Positions 1 to 10,062 of a DNA stretch of 64,000 nucleotides are shown piece after piece. The position numbers and the translations under genes are program-made. The stretch spans positions 2,046,001-2,110,000 of the forward strand of contig NZ_CP109181.1 of the NCBI RefSeq assembly GCF_036248275.1. The letters run 5' to 3'. Under the pieces are notes generated by a model that saw only the letters and a list, made by a program, of their open reading frames with translations, searched no databases and was not told the origin of the DNA. The stretch is from Streptomyces sp. NBC_01716 (GTDB lineage Bacteria > Actinomycetota > Actinomycetes > Streptomycetales > Streptomycetaceae). Every line of letters begins with the position of its first letter. The first letter of the stretch is position 1.

Positions 1-3000
1 CCGCGCGAAATCGGTGAACTGAGCGGCAACGGGGGGAAGCTGGGCAGAAGCACCAGCACTCCGTGCGTTGTACAGCTCCTGAAGTTCGCGCCAGACGATA
101 CCCATGGACCAGCCGTCGACGATCGCGTGGTGGAACACGGTCACGAGCACCCAGCGATCCGGGCCGAGGCGGGCGAGGCGGAAGCGGAACAGGGGTGCGC
201 GATCCATGGCGAGCGCGCCGGACACCTGCTCCTGGCACCACCGCTCGACGGATGCGGCGTCCTTGGCGTGTGCGGAGAGATCGGTGACCGGCAGATCCAC
301 GGGGACGTCCGCCAGCACCTCGACCGCGTACTCGCGCACACCCTCGCCTTGACCTGAGCCCTCTACGGCTCTGCTGCGCAGCGCGTGATGCCGGCCCACC
401 AGGTCCTCCAGGGCGCGGACCAGAGTTCCGGGGTCCAGTTCGCCGTGCAGGTCGATGCGGTGAGCGACGTTGTAGACACTCGGGTCGGAGCGGTCGTGGT
501 GGCGCCGCCACAGCCGGCGCAGCGTGGACGGCATCGGCGCGGTGTCCACCACCCGGTCCGCGGGTACCGCTGGTTCGCGGCGGGTCGCGATGGCCCGGAT
601 GCTGGGATCGAGGAAGAAGTCGGCCATGGTCAGGTCGATGTCGAGGTGCTCCTGCATCCGGTTGAGCAGCCGGATCGCGCTGAGGGAGTGACCGCCCAGC
701 TGGAAGAAGGAACGGGTCACCGGTATCCGCCGGGCGCCGAGTTCCTCGCACCACAGGTCGTGCAGGGCTTTCTCCAGTGGGGAGGCGGGCCCGGCCTCGG
801 TCTCCCCGGACTCGGCGTCGGCCGTGGGTTCGGGCAGGGCGTCGCGGTCCAGCTTGCCGGAGGCGTTGACCGGGAGCCGTTCCAGGCACGTCCAGTGACG
901 GGGCATCAGATGGCCGGGAAGTCCCCTCGAGAGCGCGGTGCGCAGCTCACGCATATCGGCGGCCGGGGTCGCGGGCACCACGTAGGCGATGAGTTCCAGG
1001 TCGCCGTGCCGGTCGCGGCGGGGCACGACGGCCGCGTCCCGGACGCCGGGGAGCGCGGTCAATGCCGCCTGGATCTCGCCGGGTTCCACCCGATGGCCCC
1101 GGATCTTGACCTGATCGTCGGTGCGGCCGTGGTACTGGAGGGTGCTGTCCGCGCGCCAGCGGCCGAGGTCACCCGTCCGGTACAGCACCGTTTCCGGGCC
1201 CTCGTCAAGGAAGGCTGCCGCGGTCTCCTCGGGCCGGGCGTGGTAGCCATGGGCGACTGGCACACCGCCTATGTGGATCTCGCCGACGGCGCCCACAGGC
1301 ACGTCCCGCCCGGCGCCGTCCAGCAGCCGGATCCGCGCTCCAGATACCGGCCTGCCGATCGGCGGCCACTCGTCGGCGGCGGGGTCGACGCGGTGGGAGG
1401 TGACGATGATCGACGCCTCCGTGGGCCCGTACTGGTTGTACAGGGCGCACCGGGGGTGGGCGGCGAGGAAGCGGCGGAACGCGTCGGTGAGTTGCAGGGC
1501 CTCGCCGGCCGAGAACAGCTCGCGCAGGGACGGCAGTTCGGGGCCTGTCTCGATCAGGTACTTCAGCGGGGTGCAGGGCATGAACAGCCGCTCCACCTCG
1601 TGCCGGCGCACGGCCTCGGCCAGGGCTGCGGGGTCGTGCCGCGCTTCGTCGTCGATCAGGACGAGCGCGGCTCCGGCGGCCAGCGTGGTGAAGATCTCCT
1701 GCACACTGACGTCGAACGCGGACGAGGTCCACTGGAGGGTACGCAGCGCGGGATGCCGCTCCAGGTGTCCGCGGACGAGGTTCGCCGGGCCGCGGTGGGG
1801 TACGACAACGCCCTTGGGGTGGCCGGTCGAGCCAGAGGTGTAGATGCAGTACGCCGGGTCCTCGGGTCGGGCCGCGTCGTCCTCCAGTGGTTCGGCCGGG
1901 AGTGTGTCGTCGACCTCGTCGGCCAGTTGCACGGGCACTCGTGGCGCGAGCTCCGGGTGCCGCGCGAGGGCGGCGTCGTTGGTCAGCAGAAGGACGGGTG
2001 CGCCGTCGTCGAGCAGTGCGGCGATCCGGGGGGTGGGCAGTGACGGGTCGACGGGCAGATAGGCGGCCCCGCTCTTGAGCACGGCCAGCAAGGCGATGAT
2101 CAGCTGCGGGCCGCGGGGCAGCAGCACTGCCACGCGCTCCGCGGTCACCGCGCCCCGGGCGCGCAGTCGGCGGGCCATCCGGTTGGCGCTGTTCTCCAGT
2201 TCCCCGTATGTGCTGCGCTGTTCACCGCTGATCAGCGCGACAGCGTCCGGGGTCCGTCGTACCTGCCGCTCAAACAGACCGTGCAAGGTGTGCGCGGCGG
2301 CGGGCGGCGGCTCGTCCAAGTGCCCCAGCAGGGCCAGGGCGGCACGGTCGGTGTCTGTGATCGCGGTCAGCTCGGCGAGCGGCGCGCCGGGAGCATCCAG
2401 GGCGCGGCGCAGCACCTGCTCCACGTAATCCACGAGACGGCGTACGGTGCCCTCGTCGAAGAGGGCCGTGTCGTATTCGACCATGAATCGCACGCCGTCC
2501 CGGTGGTGGGTCAGGTAGATGCTGAGGTCGAACGGGGCGCGTTCGCTCGGCGTGTCGAGCAGGGTGGCCGTCAGCCGCGGCGGGTCGAAGTCCACCTCAC
2601 CCTCGTTCTCGTATTCCACCATCACCTGGAACAGCGGGTTGCGGCCCGGGTCCCGGCGCGGGTTCAGCGCACCCACAAGCTCGTCGAAGGGGACGTCACG
2701 GTGTTCGTACGCCGCCATGCTGCCGTCGCGTACGCGGGCGAGTAGCGTTGGGAAGTCCGGGTCGCCGGTGAGGTCGAGGCGCAACGGCACGGTGTCGAGG
2801 AAGAGGCCGACGTATTGCCCGGCGCCGGCGGGGCGAGCCGCGACGGCGGTGCCGAGCAGCACGTCCCGCTGTCCCGCGAACCGGCCGAGCGTCGCGCCGA
2901 TGGCGCTGGTCAGGGTCATGAAGAGGGTGGCGCGGTGCGCGGCGGCGAACGTGCGCAGTCTGCCGACGAGGTCGGCGTCCAGAGCGTGGGCGAGGCTCGC

Positions 3001-6000
3001 TCCGGCTCCGGACCGGACAGGCGGTCGGGGCCGGTCGGTGGGCAGGTCGAGGTCGGGGGCGTCGGCCAGTTCGGCGCGCCAGAAGTCGAGGGAAGCGGCG
3101 ACTGCGGCGGGGTCCGGCGGGGCGGCCGGGGGCAGGTCGGGCAGGGGCGGCAGCCCAGGGGCGCTGTGTGACCGGGCCTGGTAGCAGGCGGCGAGGTCCT
3201 GGACCAGCACCACCGTGGAGGAGGAGTCGAAGACGATGTGATGGGCCATCAGGAAGAGCAGGTGCCGCTCCTGCGACAGGCGCAGCAGTCGGGCGCCGAC
3301 CAGCGGCCCGGCGCCCAGGTCGAGGATCCGGTGCCCCTCGGTGGCCAGGGCGACGCGCAGCGCCTCCTGCTCTGTCGCCCCGGTGTGGTCGTCGACCGGA
3401 CAGTCGAGCCGTATTCGGTCGCGTATCTGCTGGTAGGGCACTCCGTCGTGGTCGCCGAACACCGTGCGCAGCGCCGGTTGCCGGTCAGCGACCTCTTGCA
3501 GTGCCCGCCGCAGCGCGGCGACGTCCAGCGGGCCGTCGAGGCGGATCGCCTTGGGCTCGTGGTACATACGGGTCCCGGGATGCAGCCGCTCCAGGAACCA
3601 GATGCGGCGCTGCGCGGGCGTGAGCGGCATGGACCGTGGCACGAGCGCGACCGGCTCCGCCACCTCGGGCTGCTCGCGGCGGCGTAGCCGGTCAAGCAGG
3701 GGCAGTGCCGCGAGGACCTTGTCCTTCGGCACGCCGAAGTCCACGAAACAGGCGATCTCATCCGCCCCGGCGTCCATCAGACGGCGCACCGTCCCGGCAG
3801 CCGTGTGCTCGTCGCCGATCAGGGCACGCGAGGCGCAGTAGCGCTCGTAGGCGCGCCCGAGCAGGAACTCCACGTCCTCCTCGGGGGTGTTGTCCAGGTC
3901 GACATCAACGCCGAGGCTGTTCGTCACCTGGTCGAAGAGCGAAAGCGAGGAACGCAGGTAGGAGACGAACGGCCGGTACGCCTCGGAGCGCGCACGCTCC
4001 GCGTCCTCGCCGAGGTAGCTGTGCACCAACACCACCACGCGGCCCGCCGCCGGGTCGAGGCCGTGCTCGGCGCGGGTGCGCCGGTACAGTGCGATGTTCT
4101 CCGCCAGCCGCTCAACGGTCTGCGTCATCAGGTTGGTGACCACGCCCAGGCCCTCGGCGGCGGCCCGGCGGTAGCTGTCCGGATTGCCCACCACGGCCAC
4201 GTACATGGGCAGTTGCTTCTGTACGGGTCGGGGGTGCAGCCGTATCTCCACGGGCTGCCCGTCGCCCGCTGTCGTCGTCACCGGTTGACCGGACCACAAC
4301 TGCCGTACCGTCGCCAGGTGCTCGAACATCACCTCGCGGTGTCGGCCGAAGTGCTCCGGGGCGAGGGCGAAGTCGGTGGCATGCCAGCCACTCGCGACGC
4401 ATAGCCCGGCCCTGCCGCGGGAGATGTTGTCGACGACCGACCACTCCTCGGCGACTCGGACCGGATGGTGCAGCGGCAGCACGACGGAACCCGCGTGCAG
4501 CCGGATCCGGCTGGTCCTGGCCGCGAGCGCGGCGGCGAGCACGGACGGGTTCGGGAACAGCGCGCCAAAGGAGTTGAAGTGGCGCTCCGGGAACCACAGG
4601 GCGTGGAACCCGTGCTGGTCGGCGAAGTCCGAAGCCTCCATGATCAGCGCGTACTTGTCGTCGTCCGTGTCCTGCGGATAGTCGCCGAAGAAGTAGAGGC
4701 TGAAGTCGCAGCCCGTAGAGAGGGCGGGTGCGGGTTCGGCGGTGGCGGACGCCGGTTCGGGACGCGGGGTCCAGGTAGTTGTTCGGACCGGGGCCGGGGG
4801 CACCGGTGCCGGGACGGCCGCGGCCGACATCGTCCCGTTGGCGGACGCGAGCACGTCGAGCTGACGGGAAATCAATCCGTTGACGTGGTCGACGACTTGC
4901 TCCGCCAGTTGCAGCTGCCGGCTGAACAGAGCCTGGAGTTCCGGGGATGCCTCCGGCGCCGGAGGCGCCGTCGGCACCGCGCGCGCCACGGACACCGCGG
5001 CGACCGCCGCTTCCGGTGTCTCTCGCGTGTTGCCCCGTAGCTCTGCCAGGCGTTCAGCCAGCCGGCGCGGGGTGTCGGCCGAGTCGAAGAGTTCCCGGAC
5101 CGGGACGCGTACCCCGTATCGCTCCTCCATCTCGGTCGTCATGCCCATCAGCGAGAGCGAGTCGGCGCCCAGCTCGAAGAACGAGCTGTCGGGCGTGACT
5201 TCGGCCAGCTGCCTGCCAACCTTGTCGGCCGTCAACTGCCGTACAGAATCCAGCAGTTCGCCTGCCGCGACAGACGGTGCCTTCGGAGCGGTGGGCGGCT
5301 CGGGCGTCCGCATGGCCGGCATGGCCGGGAATGCCACCGGATGCCGTCGCAGGGGGTGCCCCGGCAGCGACACCCGGCCTCCGCCGCGAGTGAGCGCGCG
5401 CCAGTCGAGATCGGCTCCCCTGCGGTACAGCGAGCCGAGCGCGGTGAGCAGCCCATGCGCCTGCCCTGCCGCCCCGTCGCCCTCTCCCTGCCCGCTCAGC
5501 CAACGGCTCGCCGGCACGCAGTGGCGGCCAAGGCTGGTGAGAGTGGCCCCGGCCCCGATCTCCACGAACTCCTCGCACCCGTGGGCGGCGGCCACGTCCA
5601 TGGCCAGGTCGAAGCGGACCCGCTGCCGTGCCTGACGGCAGAGGTAGTCGGCGTCGACCGTCCAGCCGACATGGCGGACCTCGCCGTCCGCCGACGTCAC
5701 CAGCGGAGTGTGGAGCCGGCTGTACGTCACTTTCTCGGCATGGGCGCGAAATTCACGCAGCGCCGGTTCGATCGCCGTCGAGTGGAACGCCCGGTCGACG
5801 GCCAGCGTCCGCCATCGCAGCCCCGCCTGGTCGAGCAGGCGAGCCGCCTCCTGAAGGCTGTGCGGTGCACCGGAGAGCACCTGAGCACTCGGGCCGTTGA
5901 CCGCGGCAAGTTCCGCACCGGCGGTGTGGGCGATGCGTTCAGCGGCGGCCCGGTCGGCTCGGACGGCGAGCATGCCGCCCGGCGGACAGGCCGTGTGCAT

Positions 6001-9000
6001 CAGTTGCCCGCGCCAAGCGGTGAGACGCAGCCCGTCCTCCAGGGTCAGGGCGCCGGCGGCGTACAGCGCCGCGTACTCGCCCACGCTGTGGCCCAGCAGC
6101 AGAGCGGGGCTGATGCCTGCGGCGCGCCACACGTCGGCGAGCGCCGCCTGGTGGGCGAACAGAGCGGCTTGGGCCGTCTCGGTTGGCCAGACCTCGCTCT
6201 CGGTCACGGCTCCGTCCAGCATGCGCGGCAGCAGCGTGCCGCCGAACTCGTCGGCGTAGATCTCCGCGCACCGCTCAAGCGTCCGCCGGGCGGCGGGAGA
6301 CACGGCGTACAGGCCGCTTGCCATGCCACGCCGTGCGCTGCCCTGTCCGGGGAAGGCGAAGGCAACCGCTCCGAGCGGAGCAGGCGACGCGGGCTGTCGC
6401 TCCTTGAGAGCGAGGGCAAGTTCCTCGGCCGTCCGGCCCACAGCCACGGTGCGTGCCGCGTGGTGCGGCCTGCCGAGCGCCAGGGTGGCGGCCACGTCGG
6501 TGGCCGCAAGTTCCGGCCGCTGCCGCAGCCGGTCGCGAAGCCGTACGGTGAACTCGTCCAGGGCCTCGACGTCCCGGGCCGACACCGGCACGAGGACGGG
6601 CAGTTCGGGTGGGGCCGCCGGAGTCACGGGCGGAGCCTCTTGCAGTACCACATGGGCGTTGGTGCCGCCGACGCCGAGGGCGCTGACACCGGCCCGGCGC
6701 GGTACACCGTCCGGCACCGACCATGGGCGCAGCTCGGTGGCAAGCGTCAACGGTCCGCCGTCCAGCTGGACTTCCGGGTTGGGACGGTTCAGGTGCGGGG
6801 TCGGCACCAGGGTGCGGTGGCGCAGCATGAGGACTGTCTTGATCAGCCCGGCCATTCCGGCGCAGCTGTCGAGATGCCCGATGTTCGACTTCACCGAACC
6901 GACCGCGCAGAAGCCGGTGCGCCCGGTGCCCTCGCCGAGCGCCCGGCCGAGCGCCTCCAGTTCCACCGGATCTCCGATCCGCGTCCCGGTCCCGTGCGCC
7001 TCGACGTACGAGATCGACTCTCCGGGGACGGATGCTCTGCGCAGCGCCTGCCGCACGACGTCGACCTGACCCGCGACGCCCGGTGCGCTGAAGCCAACTT
7101 TCCCCGCGCCGTCGTTGTTGACCGCGGAGCCCAGGATCACCGCGTGAACGGTGTCCCCGTCGGCCAGCGCCCGGTCGAGCCGCTTAAGCAGGACGGCGGC
7201 CACACCGTTGCCGCCGACCGTGCCGTCTGCCTCCGAGTCGAAGGGTCGGCAGCGCCCGGTGGGCGACAGGATCGACCCGGGGTGGCTGCGGTAACCGGTC
7301 TCCTGGGGCAGGTGCACGGCCGCGGCGCCCGCGAGCGCCAGGTCCGCCTCACCGGTCAGCAGCGCCTGCACCGCCAAGTGCACGGCGACCAACGAGGTCG
7401 AGCAGGCCGTCTGCACGCCGATGGCGGGGCCGGTGAGCCCGAGCCGGTAAGCAACGCGGGTGGCGAGGAAGTCCGGCCGGCTGCCGACGGCTGACTGCAT
7501 GCCGGTGACGGGATCCGTTCCGTCGTACGGCCCGGACGGCGCTCCGGTCGATGCCTGCTGCTGGTGGTCGTACAGGTTCATGCCCGAACCCGCGAACACC
7601 CCAATCCTGGTGCCCGGTTCGGCCACCGCGTACCCGCCCTCCTCCAGCGCCCGGTGGCAGCTCTCCAGGAACAGCCGGTGCGCGGGGTGCGTGAGCTCGG
7701 TCTCCTTGGGGCTCATGCCGAAGAAGTCCGTGTCGAACTCCTCGACCCCGTCGAGGATTCCGGCGACGGGCACCAGGTCCGGGGCGCACCGCTGCTCCGG
7801 GGTGAGACCCGTCGCCGCGAGTTCCTCTTCACCGAAGACCTGGACGCTGTCCACGCCGTCGCGCAGATTGGCCCAGAACCGCTCCGGCGAGTCCGCCCCC
7901 GGGAAGCGCAGCGAGAGTCCGATGACCGCGACGCGCCGGTCATCGGTGTCGGCCGAAGCGGTGTCCGCCGGGGAGGTGCCTGCCGGGGAGGTGCCTGCCG
8001 GGGAGGTGCCTGCCGGAGTGGTGTCCGCCGGGGAGGTGTCGCCATACGAACGTTCGTCCTTGCCGCCGGGGCGTTCCGCCCCCGTTCCGCCCTCGTCGAA
8101 CGCGCCGAGGGCGGACAGGTGCGCGGCGAGCGTGGTGGCCGTCGGGTGCTCGAAGAACGCGGTCTGGGCGATCGGTGTCCCGAGCCGCTCCTCCAGCCGG
8201 GTCCGCAGGCGTACGAGAAGGACAGAGGTCAGGCCGAGCTCATAGAACGGCCTGTTCTCGTCCACCGGGCGCCCCAGGACGACATCGAGTTCCTCGCGCA
8301 CCACCTTCGTCGCAGCGCCGGAATCCAGCCGCGTACGCGGGGCGGCGCCAGTGTCGAAGCCGCCGCTCAGCAGGTGGTCCCGGAGCTTGGTGCGGCGCAC
8401 CTTCCCCGCGGGCGTCCTTGGGAACTCGTCGCGAAGAACGGGCAGGGCATGGGCGGTGATGAGCCCGAGCCTCGTGAACAGCGCCGCTTTCACCTCGCCC
8501 GCGATCCGCACGTCGTCCTCGGCACCTCGGCTGACGAAGAACACGGCCAGTGCCTCCGTGCCGCTGTTCTGGTCCGGTATGCCGCAGGCGGCCACTTCCC
8601 CCTGCCGGACACCGTCGACGGCGGCGGCAACCTCCTCCACTTCGTGGCAGTAGAAATTGAGCCCGTTGAGGATGATTACGTCCTTGCGCCGACCGGTGAT
8701 CACGACCTGTCCGTGGTCGAGAAAAGCCAGGTCACCGGTGTCCAGCCAGTCCCGCCCGGCGGGGAAGACGGCTGCGTCGGCCTCCGGGTTGTTCACGTAG
8801 CCGGGTATGAGGCGGGCTGGCGAATGGACTTGCAGCCGTCCGATCCTGCCCTCGGGCACGACCTCGCCGAGGTCGTCCAGGACACGCAGGGTGACCCCGT
8901 GCGCCGGTGCTCCAGAGGCGACGAAGGTGACGCACTCGTCCTCCGGCGTTCCCTCGTCGGCGGGTACGATGTCGCCGCCGAGGCTGCTCTTGAGCAGGCG

Positions 9001-10062
9001 GTGCACAGTGTCCGGCCGGTCGAGCCGACCGTAGGTGACGCCCGTGATGGTCTCGGCCATCCCCCACGCGGGAACGATGTGCTCCTCGCGGACCCCGTGC
9101 CGAGCCGTGGCGTCGAGGAAGCGCCGCAGCACCGGCAGCGAGATCTGCTCGCCGGCGCACACCATGGTCTTCAGACCATCGAGGTCCCAGCGCCCGTCCG
9201 GCCGTTCGGCCAGCGCGTCCGCGACGAGTTGGTAGGCGAACGTCGGCGCCCAGCTATGACGTGCCCGGTGCTCGTCGAGGAGGTCGAGCCAGCGCAGAGG
9301 CTCGGCCAGGACCCAGTCGGTCGGCGCGTGCACGTTGGTGCAGCCCGTGAAGACCGCGAGCAGGTGGTACAGCAGGAACGCGCCGCTGTGGTCGACCGGC
9401 AGCCAGTTCACCATGGTGTCGTCCGGCCGCACGTCCAGGATCCGCCGACTGCTCGCCGCGAAGTCCGCCAAACCCGCGTGTGTCAGGCGCGCGGCCTTGG
9501 GCACACCGGTGCTGCCCGAGGACAACATCAACAGCGCGGTGTCGGACTCGGCCGGCTCCACGTGGTCGTCCACGGGCAGCGCGCCCAGGCAGTCCCGGGC
9601 GACGGCGACGCGCAGCTCGCGGGCGGCCCGAGCGAGCGCCGCCGCGCCGGCCGCGTCGCTGAGCACCAGAGGCTGGTCGAGCAACCGGGCCGCGTGCAGG
9701 AGGCGGTCAAGGGCTGGAGAGCCCGGGGCGGGGTGCTCCGCTATGGCCGCAGGTCGTGCTCCGCCGAGCACACAGGCCCAGAAGGTGGGGAAGAAATCGG
9801 CCAGCGGCAGCCCGCACAGGACCACCGTGTCTCCGGGACGCAGCCCCTGTTCGCGCAGCCCGGTCAGCAACCGCCGTGCCGTGTCAAGCAGTTCGCGGTA
9901 CGACTGCGAGGTCGTCGTACCATCCGGGGCGACGGTGACGAGGGACCCGCCCGAAGGGGACTGAGCGGCTCGTAACAGGGCCCGCACGGCGTCACGCGAA
10001 TCATCCTCGGTGCGGTCCGGCTCGGGGCCCCGGCTGAATGCTTGCCCCCGTACGCGTTCCAT
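1..10062 (-). CDS. Hybrid PKS-NRPS megasynthase, N-terminal part (runs off left edge)
   Basis: The 3354 codons visible here are open throughout. Domains by approximate residue: acyl-AMP ligase, FAAL-like (1-570; SSGSTG near 179), ACP (Ser near 610), ketosynthase (704-1137; Cys in TACSTS near 884, then HGTGT and NIGH), malonyl-type acyltransferase (1240-1530; GHSVGE, RAFHS), ACP (GADSLS near 1633), luciferase-like FMN monooxygenase (1784-2134), condensation domain (from 2144; HHIVFDS), adenylation domain (2600-3054), PCP (GGHSLS near 3124) and a second condensation domain (HHAIVDGWS) cut by the window edge. An acid is activated, extended once with malonyl-CoA, probably oxidised at C2, then joined to an amino acid. 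No KR, DH or aminotransferase is visible in the PKS module. The ATG at 10062 has AGAAGGGA six bases upstream. The gene overlaps the upstream MFS gene by 62 bases. Confidence 0.93.
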   Translation of the reverse strand, partial: MERVRGQAFSRGPEPDRTEDDSRDAVRALLRAAQSPSGGSLVTVAPDGTTTSQSYRELLDTARRLLTGLREQGLRPGDTVVLCGLPLADFFPTFWACVLGGARPAAIAEHPAPGSPALDRLLHAARLLDQPLVLSDAAGAAALARAARELRVAVARDCLGALPVDDHVEPAESDTALLMLSSGSTGVPKAARLTHAGLADFAASSRRILDVRPDDTMVNWLPVDHSGAFLLYHLLAVFTGCTNVHAPTDWVLAEPLRWLDLLDEHRARHSWAPTFAYQLVADALAERPDGRWDLDGLKTMVCAGEQISLPVLRRFLDATARHGVREEHIVPAWGMAETITGVTYGRLDRPDTVHRLLKSSLGGDIVPADEGTPEDECVTFVASGAPAHGVTLRVLDDLGEVVPEGRIGRLQVHSPARLIPGYVNNPEADAAVFPAGRDWLDTGDLAFLDHGQVVITGRRKDVIILNGLNFYCHEVEEVAAAVDGVRQGEVAACGIPDQNSGTEALAVFFVSRGAEDDVRIAGEVKAALFTRLGLITAHALPVLRDEFPRTPAGKVRRTKLRDHLLSGGFDTGAAPRTRLDSGAATKVVREELDVVLGRPVDENRPFYELGLTSVLLVRLRTRLEERLGTPIAQTAFFEHPTATTLAAHLSALGAFDEGGTGAERPGGKDERSYGDTSPADTTPAGTSPAGTSPAGTSPADTASADTDDRRVAVIGLSLRFPGADSPERFWANLRDGVDSVQVFGEEELAATGLTPEQRCAPDLVPVAGILDGVEEFDTDFFGMSPKETELTHPAHRLFLESCHRALEEGGYAVAEPGTRIGVFAGSGMNLYDHQQQASTGAPSGPYDGTDPVTGMQSAVGSRPDFLATRVAYRLGLTGPAIGVQTACSTSLVAVHLAVQALLTGEADLALAGAAAVHLPQETGYRSHPGSILSPTGRCRPFDSEADGTVGGNGVAAVLLKRLDRALADGDTVHAVILGSAVNNDGAGKVGFSAPGVAGQVDVVRQALRRASVPGESISYVEAHGTGTRIGDPVELEALGRALGEGTGRTGFCAVGSVKSNIGHLDSCAGMAGLIKTVLMLRHRTLVPTPHLNRPNPEVQLDGGPLTLATELRPWSVPDGVPRRAGVSALGVGGTNAHVVLQEAPPVTPAAPPELPVLVPVSARDVEALDEFTVRLRDRLRQRPELAATDVAATLALGRPHHAARTVAVGRTAEELALALKERQPASPAPLGAVAFAFPGQGSARRGMASGLYAVSPAARRTLERCAEIYADEFGGTLLPRMLDGAVTESEVWPTETAQAALFAHQAALADVWRAAGISPALLLGHSVGEYAALYAAGALTLEDGLRLTAWRGQLMHTACPPGGMLAVRADRAAAERIAHTAGAELAAVNGPSAQVLSGAPHSLQEAARLLDQAGLRWRTLAVDRAFHSTAIEPALREFRAHAEKVTYSRLHTPLVTSADGEVRHVGWTVDADYLCRQARQRVRFDLAMDVAAAHGCEEFVEIGAGATLTSLGRHCVPASRWLSGQGEGDGAAGQAHGLLTALGSLYRRGADLDWRALTRGGGRVSLPGHPLRRHPVAFPAMPAMRTPEPPTAPKAPSVAAGELLDSVRQLTADKVGRQLAEVTPDSSFFELGADSLSLMGMTTEMEERYGVRVPVRELFDSADTPRRLAERLAELRGNTRETPEAAVAAVSVARAVPTAPPAPEASPELQALFSRQLQLAEQVVDHVNGLISRQLDVLASANGTMSAAAVPAPVPPAPVRTTTWTPRPEPASATAEPAPALSTGCDFSLYFFGDYPQDTDDDKYALIMEASDFADQHGFHALWFPERHFNSFGALFPNPSVLAAALAARTSRIRLHAGSVVLPLHHPVRVAEEWSVVDNISRGRAGLCVASGWHATDFALAPEHFGRHREVMFEHLATVRQLWSGQPVTTTAGDGQPVEIRLHPRPVQKQLPMYVAVVGNPDSYRRAAAEGLGVVTNLMTQTVERLAENIALYRRTRAEHGLDPAAGRVVVLVHSYLGEDAERARSEAYRPFVSYLRSSLSLFDQVTNSLGVDVDLDNTPEEDVEFLLGRAYERYCASRALIGDEHTAAGTVRRLMDAGADEIACFVDFGVPKDKVLAALPLLDRLRRREQPEVAEPVALVPRSMPLTPAQRRIWFLERLHPGTRMYHEPKAIRLDGPLDVAALRRALQEVADRQPALRTVFGDHDGVPYQQIRDRIRLDCPVDDHTGATEQEALRVALATEGHRILDLGAGPLVGARLLRLSQERHLLFLMAHHIVFDSSSTVVLVQDLAACYQARSHSAPGLPPLPDLPPAAPPDPAAVAASLDFWRAELADAPDLDLPTDRPRPPVRSGAGASLAHALDADLVGRLRTFAAAHRATLFMTLTSAIGATLGRFAGQRDVLLGTAVAARPAGAGQYVGLFLDTVPLRLDLTGDPDFPTLLARVRDGSMAAYEHRDVPFDELVGALNPRRDPGRNPLFQVMVEYENEGEVDFDPPRLTATLLDTPSERAPFDLSIYLTHHRDGVRFMVEYDTALFDEGTVRRLVDYVEQVLRRALDAPGAPLAELTAITDTDRAALALLGHLDEPPPAAAHTLHGLFERQVRRTPDAVALISGEQRSTYGELENSANRMARRLRARGAVTAERVAVLLPRGPQLIIALLAVLKSGAAYLPVDPSLPTPRIAALLDDGAPVLLLTNDAALARHPELAPRVPVQLADEVDDTLPAEPLEDDAARPEDPAYCIYTSGSTGHPKGVVVPHRGPANLVRGHLERHPALRTLQWTSSAFDVSVQEIFTTLAAGAALVLIDDEARHDPAALAEAVRRHEVERLFMPCTPLKYLIETGPELPSLRELFSAGEALQLTDAFRRFLAAHPRCALYNQYGPTEASIIVTSHRVDPAADEWPPIGRPVSGARIRLLDGAGRDVPVGAVGEIHIGGVPVAHGYHARPEETAAAFLDEGPETVLYRTGDLGRWRADSTLQYHGRTDDQVKIRGHRVEPGEIQAALTALPGVRDAAVVPRRDRHGDLELIAYVVPATPAADMRELRTALSRGLPGHLMPRHWTCLERLPVNASGKLDRDALPEPTADAESGETEAGPASPLEKALHDLWCEELGARRIPVTRSFFQLGGHSLSAIRLLNRMQEHLDIDLTMADFFLDPSIRAIATRREPAVPADRVVDTAPMPSTLRRLWRRHHDRSDPSVYNVAHRIDLHGELDPGTLVRALEDLVGRHHALRSRAVEGSGQGEGVREYAVEVLADVPVDLPVTDLSAHAKDAASVERWCQEQVSGALAMDRAPLFRFRLARLGPDRWVLVTVFHHAIVDGWSMGIVWRELQELYNARSAGASAQLPPVAAQFTDFAR
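7958..8032. repeat. Five tandem 15-bp units coding a Thr/Ser-Pro-Ala linker
   Basis: Five in-frame 15-bp units, close to GAGGTGCCTGCCGGG on the plus strand, encode repeated GTSPA-like pentapeptides between the first ACP and the KS of the megasynthase. A partial sixth unit follows to 8043. The middle copies are identical, which suggests recent slippage expansion of an interdomain linker. Confidence 0.85.

Noticed and set aside
385..2043. A 552-codon plus-strand open frame, and similar long plus-strand frames to 9975
   Set aside because: They are antisense shadows of the high-GC megasynthase gene, whose minus-strand translation gives clear PKS and NRPS motifs.
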